NCBI RefSeq assembly: GCF_012295525.1
Contig: NZ_CP051167.1
Span: 2,356,001 to 2,420,000 of the forward strand
Reading direction: 5' to 3'
DNA from: Oxynema aestuarii AP17
GTDB taxonomy: Bacteria; Cyanobacteriota; Cyanobacteriia; Cyanobacteriales; Laspinemataceae
Length of the DNA stretch: 64,000 nt
Shown here: piece by piece, positions 27,416 through 36,798 of the stretch
Position numbering within the stretch: the stretch's first letter is position 1
Layout: each line of letters starts with the position of its first letter
The notes under the pieces: generated by a model
Told to the model about the DNA's origin: nothing
The model's database searches: none
What the model saw: only the letters and a program-made list of their open reading frames with translations
Made by a program: the position numbers and the translations under genes

Positions 27416-27879
27416 TGATATTCAGAGGGAATAGATATCGATTCTATTATCGGCATTTCCGGTACCCTTGCATCACGGCGATCGCGGCGCCGGGGCATTG
27501 TTCCGGTCAAAGCGATTAATTTTTGTCGATCGCACTACTCTTGGCGGCGATCGATACCAGGCCGATCGAAATGGGCGATCGCCTCTGAGATCGAGATTGG
27601 CTTGCAGGATGGTTCTCGATCTTTGCCGATCGCCTTTTGAAGTTTTTAAATCTAAACTTAGATCGATTTTCCAATCTCACGGCGATCGGAAACAAGACCC
27701 CATATCAGGGAAAATACAGAGACGATAGGTTGAAGCTCAACTGATTTATAAAATTTCATATATTTTTGCTGCCGAAATCAATCGCGAACGTTTTCTTTTA
27801 AAAAGAAGAATGATCTACTCCAATAGAACATTTCAACCGACTGCGTAAATCTTTATTTTTTCCTTAAATCTAATAAACA

Positions 27880-29361
27880 ATGAAGCTCCGATTCTTACCT
27901 ACTTCTTTGGTGACGGTCGTGGCGATCGCTTTGGCTGCCAATAGCATCCCCCTCACGTTGAAGTCCGTACAGGCTCAGAGTCCCTCGGGTTCTGAATCTG
28001 AGGCATTCTCTCAACAGGGGGCGCCGGGGGAACAACGAGTTCTCTATGTGAACCCCAACCCCGCTAAAGCGATCGCCAATGGGGTCAAAACCCAAGTCAC
28101 ACCGTTCACGACCATTACCGCAGCCCTGCAACAAGCGACCCCCGGAACGGTTATCGAACTGGCGCCCGGGCAGTATACCAACGAAAGCTTTCCGCTCACT
28201 CTCAAGCCTGGAGTGAGCCTGCGAGGGAACGAAAGCCAACAAGGACAAGGGGTTACCATTGTCGGCGGCGGTAACTACAACAGCCAAACCTTCGCCCGTC
28301 AGAACGTGACTATTGTTGCGGCAAATAACAGTGAAATTGTCGGGATTACGATTAGCAACCCGAATACACGAGGGACGGGGATTTGGGTGGAAAGTACCCA
28401 ACCCGTGATTCGCAACAATACCTTTACCAATAACCACCGCGAAGGTGTTTTTGTGACCGGAACGGGCGCGCCACGCATCGAGAACAATCGCTTTATTAAT
28501 AATGGCGGGAATGGCATATCCGTTGCCCGTCAAGCTACCGGACAAATTCAAGGAAATTTGTTTGAAAATACCGGGTTTGGGATTGCGGTTGGTGGGAGTT
28601 CCGCACCAGTTATTAGTAATAACCAAATTCGCAGCAATCGTGCGGGAATTATTGCCACCCAAGATTCTCGTCCGAGCATCTCGGGGAATACGATCGAAAA
28701 TAACCAACAATATGGTCTCATTGCGATCGCCAATGCCCAACCCAGTCTCGGTCAAAATACCATGCGCGCTAACGGACAAGGCGATAGCATGTTGGCGAAT
28801 GCTCCTCAAACCGTACAGGCTAGCAATCCAAGTAATTCACAGCCGACCAATTCTAGCGCTATGTCTAGTAGCAACAACTCTAAACCAATGTTTAGTTGCG
28901 TAGAAAGTGGGGCTGGATATGCCACAGTTGCTCAACGGGGAAATGCCACCATTCCGCAACCGATGATTACCTGGACACGCACGGATTTAGGCCCTGAATT
29001 AACCCCAGAACGGCGCTGCCAAATTGTCACCCAACGAATTAATGAAGTGGTCGATCGCAATGGCGGGACTCTCGATAATTTAGTCTTTACTGTCGGCCCC
29101 GTGCAGCGACAATTAGTTGTCTGTTTAGTCGATAATATGTCGTCGAGTTGTAGCTCGAATAACATGCTATTTACCCTCAGTCGGGAAAATGCAAGAAATC
29201 CCGAAGAAGTCGTGCGACGCTTAGTTACTTTTAGTGTAACTGGCTCAGGACGAGCAGTTGGCGAATCTTCCGGGCGTCGAGTCCCACAAGTTCGCGCCCC
29301 TTTGTCCGAGTTTGCACAACGACTCCAACCCGAAGAAAGTTTGTGGTTTGTCGATAATTAA
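27880..29361 (+). CDS. Exported beta-helix (DUF1565-like) protein with C-terminal COP23 domain
   Basis: A 493-residue protein with a signal peptide (residues 1-32). Residues about 48-310 form a right-handed parallel beta-helix: LYVNPNPAKA start typical of DUF1565, then repeated N-N/G-I-x-V coils such as IRNNTFTNNHREGVFVTGTG. After a Ser/Asn-rich linker (about 305-330), residues 335-493 match the COP23 pattern (FSCVESGAGYATVAQRG, RCQIVTQRINEVV, CLVDN) with paired Cys. It probably binds or processes a polysaccharide outside the cell. The upstream leader is AT-rich without a clear ribosome site. Confidence 0.8.
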   Translation: MKLRFLPTSLVTVVAIALAANSIPLTLKSVQAQSPSGSESEAFSQQGAPGEQRVLYVNPNPAKAIANGVKTQVTPFTTITAALQQATPGTVIELAPGQYTNESFPLTLKPGVSLRGNESQQGQGVTIVGGGNYNSQTFARQNVTIVAANNSEIVGITISNPNTRGTGIWVESTQPVIRNNTFTNNHREGVFVTGTGAPRIENNRFINNGGNGISVARQATGQIQGNLFENTGFGIAVGGSSAPVISNNQIRSNRAGIIATQDSRPSISGNTIENNQQYGLIAIANAQPSLGQNTMRANGQGDSMLANAPQTVQASNPSNSQPTNSSAMSSSNNSKPMFSCVESGAGYATVAQRGNATIPQPMITWTRTDLGPELTPERRCQIVTQRINEVVDRNGGTLDNLVFTVGPVQRQLVVCLVDNMSSSCSSNNMLFTLSRENARNPEEVVRRLVTFSVTGSGRAVGESSGRRVPQVRAPLSEFAQRLQPEESLWFVDN

Positions 29362-29634
29362 GCCGTAGGGGAAAGTTAAGTTGTTTAGATCGCTAACTTA
29401 GGGATTTAATCGTGTCGTAAAACTCGCGATCGAACATGAATTAACTTAGCTTTTCCCAGTTTTTTATTCGAGCCAAGCTTTATTTTTATTTCAGGGTGTT
29501 TCACCTGTTATTGTTATGTTGTTTATGTCCCTGACACCTCACCTGTAACATTAGGGCGAAGTTGAATTCAAATTAATAATTATAATTTGAGATCGATTTC
29601 GCTCTTTTTCTTAGAAGAGAGGATATTCTTAGCC

Positions 29635-30807
29635 ATGAAATTAGCATCGATCCTCAATGTTTTCGTGATAGGAACTCTTTTTGCGATCGCCGCCCCCAAG
29701 CCGATTGCTGCTTTAACTCCCGAAGAAGTACAGGAGATCGCCGAAGAAGTCACGGTCTTGATTCCCGCCGAATGGGTGAACTATTTGGGTGAACGAGAAA
29801 AAGCGAATGGTTCGGGATCGATTATTGCGAGAGAAGGCAATACATACACGGTTTTAACTGCCAATCACGTGGTCTGTGGCGACCAAAATCCCGTTTGTGA
29901 AAATTCTAATGACTTAAAAATTGTTACTCACGATGGGAAAAGTTATGAAGTCGATAATCGAACCATTAAAAAATTGCCAGATGTCGATTTAGCGGTACTC
30001 GAATTCACGAGTAATCGTAATTATAAGCTGGCTACATTAGGGAATTATCCATTAATCGACGAACAATATGTTTTTGCGTCCGGATGGCCCGCCCCCAACC
30101 GCTATTTCCCTAAACGAGAATACTTTTTCAGTGTGGGAAAAGTGCTTCCTAAAGATATTATGAATTTACTTAAAATTTTCCCTATCGAGTTGGGGTATGA
30201 CTTGGTTTATACGAGTTTAACTTATGGGGGAGTCAGTGGCGGTCCAGTGTTTGACTCCAAGGGTCAAGTAATTGCCGTTCATGGAATGAATGAGAAGGAA
30301 GAAATTCAAGAGTCCGGTGAAGAAAAAACCCTTTTCCTCCCGATTGGATTTAGTGCTTCAATTCCTATCAAAATGTTCTTTGAGTTAGCTCCTCAAGCGG
30401 GCATTGAGGTAAATTGGCAAGAAAGTAAGACGCCACCAGATGTTCAAAAAGCGAATGTTGAGGTCGGTATTTCTTTCGTCCAACAGTTTGAAGAATTGAC
30501 GTCTTTAGAATCGGGTAGTTCTACATCAATTGACTGGGCAAATTACGCAAATCGTATGTGGCGTAGGGGGATGATTACTGAAGCTTTAAGGGGTTACGAT
30601 CGCGCGTTAGAAATGAACCCCAATTTTTACCAGGCTTGGTATGGAAAAGCTCTGACTTATACGTATTGGCGAAAATATGACGAAGCTTTGCAAGCTTACG
30701 ATCGCGCCTTGGAGATGATTCCAGATTATGCAGAAAATAAACAAAATATTGTTGCTTTACGTCAAAAATTGGTAGATTTTCTAGAGAGTAGAGCTAATTC
30801 TAACTAA
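29635..30807 (+). CDS. Exported trypsin-like serine protease with TPR tail
   Basis: A 390-residue protein with a signal peptide (residues 1-26, ending KPIAALT). The protease domain shows the catalytic His in YTVLTANHVVCG, Asp in LPDVDLAVLEF and Ser in GGVSGGPVFDSKGQVIAVHG, with a Cys pair beside the His. About 40 residues follow, then two TPR units (MITEALRGYDRALEMNPNFY and KYDEALQAYDRALEMIPDY). The ATG at 29635 follows an AGAGAGGA box; a longer reading from 29587 would hide the signal peptide. Cyanobacteria often carry such small envelope proteases. The 273-bp upstream spacer is AT-rich. Confidence 0.85.
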   Translation: MKLASILNVFVIGTLFAIAAPKPIAALTPEEVQEIAEEVTVLIPAEWVNYLGEREKANGSGSIIAREGNTYTVLTANHVVCGDQNPVCENSNDLKIVTHDGKSYEVDNRTIKKLPDVDLAVLEFTSNRNYKLATLGNYPLIDEQYVFASGWPAPNRYFPKREYFFSVGKVLPKDIMNLLKIFPIELGYDLVYTSLTYGGVSGGPVFDSKGQVIAVHGMNEKEEIQESGEEKTLFLPIGFSASIPIKMFFELAPQAGIEVNWQESKTPPDVQKANVEVGISFVQQFEELTSLESGSSTSIDWANYANRMWRRGMITEALRGYDRALEMNPNFYQAWYGKALTYTYWRKYDEALQAYDRALEMIPDYAENKQNIVALRQKLVDFLESRANSN

Positions 30808-31144
30808 GTTGTTTGTTTTTTTGATTTCCAAATACATCGTTGTAGAAAGGCGGTCAGTATGAAAGCACAAATTCATGGTATTTTTATTAAAATTAAGACT
30901 GTAATTTTAATGTCTAACAGCTTAAACAGAAAAGTTTTATTTTTGTTGTAAATAAAATCAACAAAGCGGCGATCGCGACCCAAGTAATATTTATTTTTTA
31001 TAAAAACATAAAAGCTGAATAGGGGGGATTGAAAGGTGGATTAATTGTTGGCCTGGGGTTCGAGATAACTAGATTTAACGGTTTTAAAATTGGGGGTCGC
31101 ACGGGCGATCGCAATCTCTTAAATTGCTTACGGTGAGGAGTGGT
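30808..31144. other. AT-rich spacer before the SLH gene
   Basis: 337 bp with no supported gene. It is clearly more AT-rich than its surroundings and has poly-T/A runs near 30930-31010. The ribosome site GAGGAG at 31135-31140 belongs to the next gene. Confidence 0.5.
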
Positions 31145-33049
31145 ATGAAAATGTGGAAAAACCGCGATCGTATTGAAGGCGAACGCTTCGGTTTGTGGCG
31201 TTATCGCTATTGGATTTTAAGTGTAATTTCCCTGCTGGGTCCGCTATTGTGCGATCGCGCGATCGCCTTCGATAACCTTTCCCCCGAACAATCCTTAGAA
31301 CATTCAACTGTTCGGGAAGATGCGATCGCTTTATCGACCCAAGATCGCGGGATGCTCGAAAACTTACAAAGCGAAAGTGAAGCGGGGGAAACCACTCAAT
31401 GGGATCGAATTCGCCCCCTGACAGTGGCGCCGCCTCCAGAATCCCTCACAGAAACCCCGGCGCCGGGAGAACGTGCGATCGCCCCGTCGGTTGAGCAGTT
31501 GGGAACGCCGAGTCGATCCCTCACCGCTCTCAATAATGGGGATTCGGGCGATCTCGACCGCTTTGACTTACAACAGATCGTAGAAACAGGCGATCGGGTG
31601 AGCCCCATCAGTCCTACCGCCGACGGCTCAATTCTCGCCCAGCGCGTCACCTTCCCCGACATTCAAAACCACTGGGCCCAGACGTTTATCGAAGCTCTCG
31701 CCGCGAGAGAAATCGTCGTCGGCTTTCCAGACGGCACCTTCCGCCCCGATCTTCCAATTATCCGTGCCGAATATGCGGCGACTCTGCGCAAAGCCTTCCC
31801 CGTCGCTAAAGTCCGCGATGCGATCGCCTTCAACGACGTTCCCACGGACTATTGGGGGTATAACGCAGTACGGGATGCTTATGAAATCGGGTTTATGGAA
31901 GGCTATCCCAATCAACTGTTCAGACCCAATCAAAATATCCCGCGCGTCGAGGCATTAGTATCCCTAGCGACCGGGTTAGATCTCGATCCAGAAGATCCGA
32001 TCGAAACTATTTTGAGCAATACCTTTGACGATGCTGCAGAAATTCCTAATTTTGCGCGGAGTCAAATTGCCGCCGCGACGGAAACGGGTTTAGTGGTCAA
32101 CTATCCCGACAGCAACACCCTCAATCCCAACGAAGCAGCGACCCGGGCTGAGGTCGCGGCTTTTCTCTATCAAGCTTTAGTGCAAACCGGGCTGATGCCT
32201 GCCCTGAGTGAAGCAGAAACCGCCTCGCGCTATGTGGTGCGCTATGAAGGGGCGATCGCCGATACGGATCCATCCCCAGAACGACCCACACAAACGCAAG
32301 ATCTCGCCGCCTTACGGCAAAGGTTTTTAATCGACCCCGAACCCCAAGTGCAACTGATTCCCACCGGAATTGGCGGCGCCGCACCGGGATCGAGTTCCGG
32401 CAGTCCCACAGCCTTCGGCACGAATTTCGGTCGCGCGTTTGTCGCTACAGGCTTTCAAGGCCGAACTCGCTACACCGACGAAGTGGACGGAACCGTTTCT
32501 GCCGGGTTTGGCTTGGGTAACTCCCGCGAAAACATCGGCGTCGAAGTCACTGTTTCCGTTCTCAGTTTGCTTGGCGACGATGCGGGGGAACGCGGCAGTG
32601 TCAGTTTCAAAGTTCACCGCCTGTTACCTAATGGTTTTGCGATCGCAGGTGGCGTCGAAAATGCGATCGTCTGGGGATCCACCGATGCGGGAACCAGTGG
32701 CTACGGCGTTGTCAGCAAACTGTTTCGCCTCAAAGAAAGTCCCGCCGAACCCTTCAGTTCGATCACCATGTCCGTCGGTGTCGGCGGCGGTCGTTTCCGT
32801 TCCGAAGACGACTTTCGCAACGACGAAGGATCGGTCAATGTCTTCGGTAGTGTCGGCGTTCGCGTCCTGCGACCGATGTCTCTGATTGCCGACTGGACCG
32901 GACAAGACCTCACATTAGGCGCGTCTTTCGTTCCCTTCCGCAGCATTCCTTTAGTCATTACCCCCGCCGTGACCGATATTACAGGCAATGCTGGAGATGG
33001 CGCCCGCTTTATTCTCGGTGTCGGCTACGGATATCAACTGCCGTTTTAA
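31145..33049 (+). CDS. SLH-domain surface/outer-membrane protein
   Basis: A 634-residue exported protein. After an N-terminal hydrophobic segment (YWILSVISLLGPLLCDRAIAF) and a disordered region, three S-layer-homology repeats occur at about residues 165-350 (FPDIQNHWAQTFIEALAAREIVVGFPDGTFRPD; FNDVPTDYWGYNAVRDAYEIGFMEGYPNQ; ATRAEVAAFLYQAL), which bind peptidoglycan-linked polymer. The last 220 residues are Gly/Val/Ser-rich and end in aromatic YGYQLPF, suggesting beta strands. The ATG at 31145 follows GAGGAG. The next gene starts 43 bp downstream and may be in the same operon. Confidence 0.82.
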   Translation: MKMWKNRDRIEGERFGLWRYRYWILSVISLLGPLLCDRAIAFDNLSPEQSLEHSTVREDAIALSTQDRGMLENLQSESEAGETTQWDRIRPLTVAPPPESLTETPAPGERAIAPSVEQLGTPSRSLTALNNGDSGDLDRFDLQQIVETGDRVSPISPTADGSILAQRVTFPDIQNHWAQTFIEALAAREIVVGFPDGTFRPDLPIIRAEYAATLRKAFPVAKVRDAIAFNDVPTDYWGYNAVRDAYEIGFMEGYPNQLFRPNQNIPRVEALVSLATGLDLDPEDPIETILSNTFDDAAEIPNFARSQIAAATETGLVVNYPDSNTLNPNEAATRAEVAAFLYQALVQTGLMPALSEAETASRYVVRYEGAIADTDPSPERPTQTQDLAALRQRFLIDPEPQVQLIPTGIGGAAPGSSSGSPTAFGTNFGRAFVATGFQGRTRYTDEVDGTVSAGFGLGNSRENIGVEVTVSVLSLLGDDAGERGSVSFKVHRLLPNGFAIAGGVENAIVWGSTDAGTSGYGVVSKLFRLKESPAEPFSSITMSVGVGGGRFRSEDDFRNDEGSVNVFGSVGVRVLRPMSLIADWTGQDLTLGASFVPFRSIPLVITPAVTDITGNAGDGARFILGVGYGYQLPF

Positions 33050-33092
33050 CACAAAGCAGAACAAGAGACCCTGACAGTACGAGAGAATCACG

Positions 33093-34157
33093 ATGAAATC
33101 TATCCAAGACCTGCTCTTAATTTCGACCTTGGGAGGCAGTTTGAGCGCTGTCGCCCTCTTGTTGTCCCCATCTGGGGCGATCGCCCAAACCAATGGTTCG
33201 GACATTCCCACGGTTCAACCCCCAACCATCGAAGCTCCTCCAGAGATCCAACCTCTGGAAGCGGAAACTCCGGTCGTCGAACCGGAAATTACCCCCACGA
33301 CAGAAACGACCCCACAGGTCAGTGCACCTGTCGAACCAACGGTTACAGATCCCACCACAACGGATCCAACCGTAACGACTGGCGATCCAGTCGTTACCGA
33401 TACCACGGTAGATCCGGGAACGGATACGGCCCCTATCGATACCGGGACTGACACGACTCCCGTCGATACCACGGTAGATCCGGGAACGGATACGACCCCC
33501 ATCGATACGGGAACTGACACGACTCCCGTCGATACTGGAACCGAAGCGACTCAGACCACAACGGGCGCCGAAACCTCCGGCGTTGAATCGTCCTCTTCGT
33601 CTTCCTCCTCTTCTTCTTCCGATGGTGGCGATGATGTGTCTGGCGGTCCGATTCCTTCCACGGGAGATAGCGTAGGAACCCAAGCTGTCACGGGTGGCGG
33701 CGGCGTCGAAACGGTCTTTCAAGGCGGTTCGACTTCACAAACGGCAGTGGATAGTGCTGGGGTGAGTGTCACTTCTGAATTGAGTTCGGGGAGTTTTTCC
33801 GGTTCCGGGGGTGAAAGTATCCCCGCCAGCACCCAACAGACGATTCAAACGTTACTGTCTTCTACCAATAGCGCCCAAGTCGAGGCCAGCATCCAAGCGA
33901 TTACGGAAGCGTTAACCGGAACTGCAGGCGGTCCCCCGAGTGGTGTAGCGCGGGATTTAGCCAGGAAGTTGCGCGGTTTGTTGGCTCAAAAGAATATTAG
34001 CCCGACTCAATTGGTTGCGGCGGTGGAAGCGTTTAACTCGATGGTCAATCAAAGTAACGTGGAGTTTCTCAACGATCCGCCTGCGGAGTTTTTGGCGATT
34101 CATGCTGCTTTAATAGAGTTATCTACGGCAGTCAATGCGACGGCATCCAATCGCTAA
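33093..34157 (+). CDS. Exported Thr/Pro/Asp-repeat protein
   Basis: A 354-residue protein with a signal peptide (residues 1-31, ending SGAIAQ). Residues 40-170 are low-complexity Pro/Thr/Val/Asp, including a 22-residue unit (VDPGTDTTPIDTGTDTTPVD) in tandem. A Ser run follows, then a folded-looking C-terminal 150 residues with helices (IQTLLSSTNSAQVEASIQAI, ARDLARKLRGLLAQKN). It was probably a surface protein with a flexible stalk. It follows the SLH gene closely. I do not recognise the C-terminal domain. Confidence 0.7.
   Translation: MKSIQDLLLISTLGGSLSAVALLLSPSGAIAQTNGSDIPTVQPPTIEAPPEIQPLEAETPVVEPEITPTTETTPQVSAPVEPTVTDPTTTDPTVTTGDPVVTDTTVDPGTDTAPIDTGTDTTPVDTTVDPGTDTTPIDTGTDTTPVDTGTEATQTTTGAETSGVESSSSSSSSSSSDGGDDVSGGPIPSTGDSVGTQAVTGGGGVETVFQGGSTSQTAVDSAGVSVTSELSSGSFSGSGGESIPASTQQTIQTLLSSTNSAQVEASIQAITEALTGTAGGPPSGVARDLARKLRGLLAQKNISPTQLVAAVEAFNSMVNQSNVEFLNDPPAEFLAIHAALIELSTAVNATASNR
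33401..33535 (+). repeat. 66-bp tandem repeat in the Thr/Pro gene
   Basis: The segment beginning ACCACGGTAGATCCGGGAAC occurs twice exactly 66 bp apart (22 codons), with a partial third copy. The in-frame period suggests length variation between strains. Confidence 0.8.
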
Positions 34158-34192
34158 AGCTGTTTCAAGGTTGTACAAAAATGATACAAGAG

Positions 34193-34218
34193 GTAGGGGC
34201 GCTGGCCAGCGCCCCTAC
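34193..34218. repeat. Perfect 26-bp palindrome, GTAGGGGC family
   Basis: GTAGGGGCGCTGG / CCAGCGCCCCTAC, sitting between convergent genes (Thr/Pro protein and pecF), where it could end both transcripts. Its centre differs from the TTCGCGAA copies. Confidence 0.85.
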
Positions 34219-34266
34219 CAAATCTAAGGATCGTGCGGCTATTTTGGCCGCGCTTTCATGTGGGAC

Positions 34267-34905
34267 TTATCCCGCAGGGGAGATCGCCTCGCGAAGGCGC
34301 GCCACCACCACCGGATCTCGTTCCCGCGCGATCGCCTCGTGCAATGCCCCAACCGCTTTATCGGTGCCAATTTCACTGAGAGACACGCAAGCGGCGTAAC
34401 GCAAGGCCCAATCTTCCGTATACATTAACGCCCAGGTTAATTTATCGATCGCCGCTCCCACGATCGCCGGATCGTCGCTGTTACACCCAACTTGTCCGAG
34501 ACCTCTCGCCGCCACCCGGCGGACGTTTCCCTGGCAGTGGTTGGCCATTTCGACGCCGACGACTTCGACGAGCAGATCGATCGCCCTCGGATCGCCAATC
34601 CGGGCTAACCCTTGAATCAGATAGGCTTGCACCATTTGATCGGTGCAACGGTGATAGGCGGCGATCGCCCCTTCCACACTCTCGGCGCCGATCTCGACTA
34701 ACCCATCGACGGCAGCTTTAGCGACCCCCGGATGATGTTGTTCCAATTGTGCGATTAACGCCGCGATCGCCTCGTCCACTGCCGTTCCGGGGTCGTTCTT
34801 CACCCCCTCGACCAACTCCGCGATCGCCGCTATCCGTTCTGGCGGGGTGATGGCGCGATCGAGTCGCGTCAACCGATCTTTCAAGCTCGAATCCGCTACA
34901 GTCAT
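34267..34905 (-). CDS. pecF: PecF-type phycoviolobilin lyase-isomerase subunit
   Basis: A 212-residue HEAT-repeat protein of the CpcE/F family. Residues 122-127 read NHCQGN, the motif tied to the isomerase activity of PecF (and of the RpcG fusion) that converts phycocyanobilin to phycoviolobilin during attachment to alpha Cys84. It would act as a heterodimer with PecE, whose gene ends 33 bp upstream on the same strand. It is the last gene of the operon. CpcF, the plain lyase subunit, lacks the full motif, which is why I prefer pecF. Confidence 0.85.
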   Translation of the reverse strand: MTVADSSLKDRLTRLDRAITPPERIAAIAELVEGVKNDPGTAVDEAIAALIAQLEQHHPGVAKAAVDGLVEIGAESVEGAIAAYHRCTDQMVQAYLIQGLARIGDPRAIDLLVEVVGVEMANHCQGNVRRVAARGLGQVGCNSDDPAIVGAAIDKLTWALMYTEDWALRYAACVSLSEIGTDKAVGALHEAIARERDPVVVARLREAISPAG

Positions 34906-34938
34906 TTTTATACTTATATCTGCTGGAGGTTTTAGGTT

Positions 34939-35736
34939 TTATACTTGAATCAATAAATTATCGATCGCCTTCATCAACACCCGGCATTTTTGCCGATGGC
35001 TGGCCATGGCTTCGGGATCTTCCGGCGAATGTTTGAGCGCCGCTTCGAGAATCCGCTTCAAATTCAATAACTTCAAACTATTCGCGACCTTCGCCTCGAC
35101 GATCGCCTGCGCCGCTTCCACGTGGGCGATCGCCCCGAGATCGAACGCTGCCGCCCAGCGCAAGTATGGATTTTCGTGGTCGAGATTGGCAATAATACGT
35201 TGTAAATAGTGAGAATCTTTCGTTTTTAAAAATAAATAGCGGGCTGTCGCACATTGAACCCGTTCCGATGGATGGCTCAAAAAAGTTTCAATTCTCTCAC
35301 TCACAGACCACACTTGCAGGCTCGCCAAGGCTTCGATCAGCGCTTCGTAAGGTTGCTCCCCGCCGCGATCGAGCAGCGCCACCAACGGCGTCACCGCGCG
35401 CGGGTCGGCGATCGCCCCCAACGCTTGAATCGCCGCTTCTTTCAGTTGCGGGTCGCCCTCGCACGCCAACGCCTCGACCAGGGCTTCCACCGCTTCCGAG
35501 GCTTTCAACTGTCCCAAGGCCCGCGCGGCTTGTCTTCGCAAGGGATAACCCCCTTGAGCCGTGCGATAGTCTTCATCTTCGAGCGCCTCACATAAAGCCG
35601 GATAGGCGGATTTTACTTGATGTTTGCCCAACCACCAAGCAGCATAGTAGCGAATTTGATTGTCATCGCACTTTAAGGCGGCGATCGCCGCTTCTGGAGA
35701 GGCGATCGGTTGGGGAGGGGAAGACGTAGCACTCAT
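34939..35736 (-). CDS. pecE: PecE/CpcE-type bilin lyase subunit
   Basis: A 265-residue HEAT-repeat protein, partner of PecF in attaching the bilin to the alpha subunit. The conserved IRYYAAWWLGKHQ (about residues 28-40) and repeats such as QAARALGQLKASEAVEALVEAL and ENPYLRWAAAFDLGAIA identify the CpcE/PecE group; operon order identifies it as PecE. It is separated from pecC by a terminator-like hairpin at 35787-35818, which should lower its expression relative to the structural genes. AATTC tandem bases occur just upstream of the ATG. Confidence 0.85.
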   Translation of the reverse strand: MSATSSPPQPIASPEAAIAALKCDDNQIRYYAAWWLGKHQVKSAYPALCEALEDEDYRTAQGGYPLRRQAARALGQLKASEAVEALVEALACEGDPQLKEAAIQALGAIADPRAVTPLVALLDRGGEQPYEALIEALASLQVWSVSERIETFLSHPSERVQCATARYLFLKTKDSHYLQRIIANLDHENPYLRWAAAFDLGAIAHVEAAQAIVEAKVANSLKLLNLKRILEAALKHSPEDPEAMASHRQKCRVLMKAIDNLLIQV

Positions 35737-35786
35737 CAGCTCAATTCAATTCAATTCAAAATAAGTTCTCAAAACTAGCTCGAAAA

Positions 35787-35818
35787 GGTTGCCAGTTGTT
35801 GGCCGACAACTGGCAACC
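35787..35818 (-). terminator. Attenuator/terminator between pecC and pecE
   Basis: A perfect 13-bp stem (35787-35799 with 35806-35818) and 6-nt loop. On the operon strand it is followed by TTTTCG. It separates the abundant structural mRNA (pecBAC) from the lyase genes, an arrangement common in phycobiliprotein operons. Confidence 0.8.
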
Positions 35819-35848
35819 CACTCGCCGATCTCGGGGCGTTACCCCACC

Positions 35849-36685
35849 TTATACCGGTTCGATATTGATGATTTTGCCACCGCGACGGTGGATCTCTTGG
35901 TAGGTACTGGAGAAGCGATCGTAAGGTACGGTATACGCCCGCTTGCTGCGGCGCACGCGCGGCCCAGTGCCAGCGCCAACCAGTACCTCAATCCGGTAAA
36001 CCCCACCTTCTTGCAGCACGGTTCCCCGGAACGTCCGACTCGGCGCGTAATCCACCCGATCGCTTTGGGCGGAAGACGGCATACGGATCGAATTGCTCAA
36101 GTTGAGCGCTACTTTCTTCTGTACCCGCGAACTTTTGCCGCCGACTTGGGCGTTATCGCTGTTCCCCGCACCCCGATACAGCTCGAACAAGCGCGGATAA
36201 CCGACGATTTTCATTCCCGGATGGGACTGAATGTCCCGATAGTAAGGAACCACGTTATCGCCGAAGGCTTGGTCGTACTCCGGCGAATCGATATAAGCAT
36301 CGATATCGGCGTCGTAGCCTTTGGCGTCGTACAGATCGAGGTGATGTTGGATCTCGGACTGATCGTAAGGAGAACGTCCCAGTAAATGTTTGTAGTTCAG
36401 CTCGATAAAGCGAACGTGATAGTTACTGTGGAAAAAGCACTCTTTATAAAAGTCCGATTTGGCCAACGCCCGGATGAATTGACGGACGTTAATTTTACCG
36501 TTACGCAGCAGGGATTCGAGGCTGGTAAATTCCGAGGAAGCATAAACTCCCTGGCGCCCGAACACTTGCTGGTAAGCGGTGCGAAAGACTAATTGCAACT
36601 CGTCTTCCGTGTAGTTGGGTCGCAGTTCGACCCGGCTACCCACGATCGAATCGAGTCCGAGCCGGGATTCAACTAACGTACTCAT
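35849..36685 (-). CDS. pecC: Phycobilisome rod linker (PecC type)
   Basis: A 278-residue linker. The Pfam00427-type linker domain covers about residues 15-165 ([45 protein letters not shown]) and a CpcD-like domain the last 60 residues ([21 protein letters not shown] ... [19 protein letters not shown]). It organises alpha-beta hexamers within the rod. The start is the ATG at 36685, preceded by AGGAG at suitable spacing; a TTG further up (36724) is unlikely. Position after pecB-pecA suits PecC. Confidence 0.92.
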   Translation of the reverse strand: MSTLVESRLGLDSIVGSRVELRPNYTEDELQLVFRTAYQQVFGRQGVYASSEFTSLESLLRNGKINVRQFIRALAKSDFYKECFFHSNYHVRFIELNYKHLLGRSPYDQSEIQHHLDLYDAKGYDADIDAYIDSPEYDQAFGDNVVPYYRDIQSHPGMKIVGYPRLFELYRGAGNSDNAQVGGKSSRVQKKVALNLSNSIRMPSSAQSDRVDYAPSRTFRGTVLQEGGVYRIEVLVGAGTGPRVRRSKRAYTVPYDRFSSTYQEIHRRGGKIINIEPV

Positions 36686-36798
36686 TGATGCGAAAGCTCC
36701 TTTAAACGATGGCGGTCTGAACAAATACGGTCGGCGGTCAACCGTTCGGGGGGATGACCCGGCAACGATCGACCGCCAACCCGAATCGGTATGCCGAT

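Noticed and set aside
35789-36385. 198-codon ORF opposite pecC
   Set aside because: Antisense shadow of the rod linker with no conserved sequence or ribosome site.
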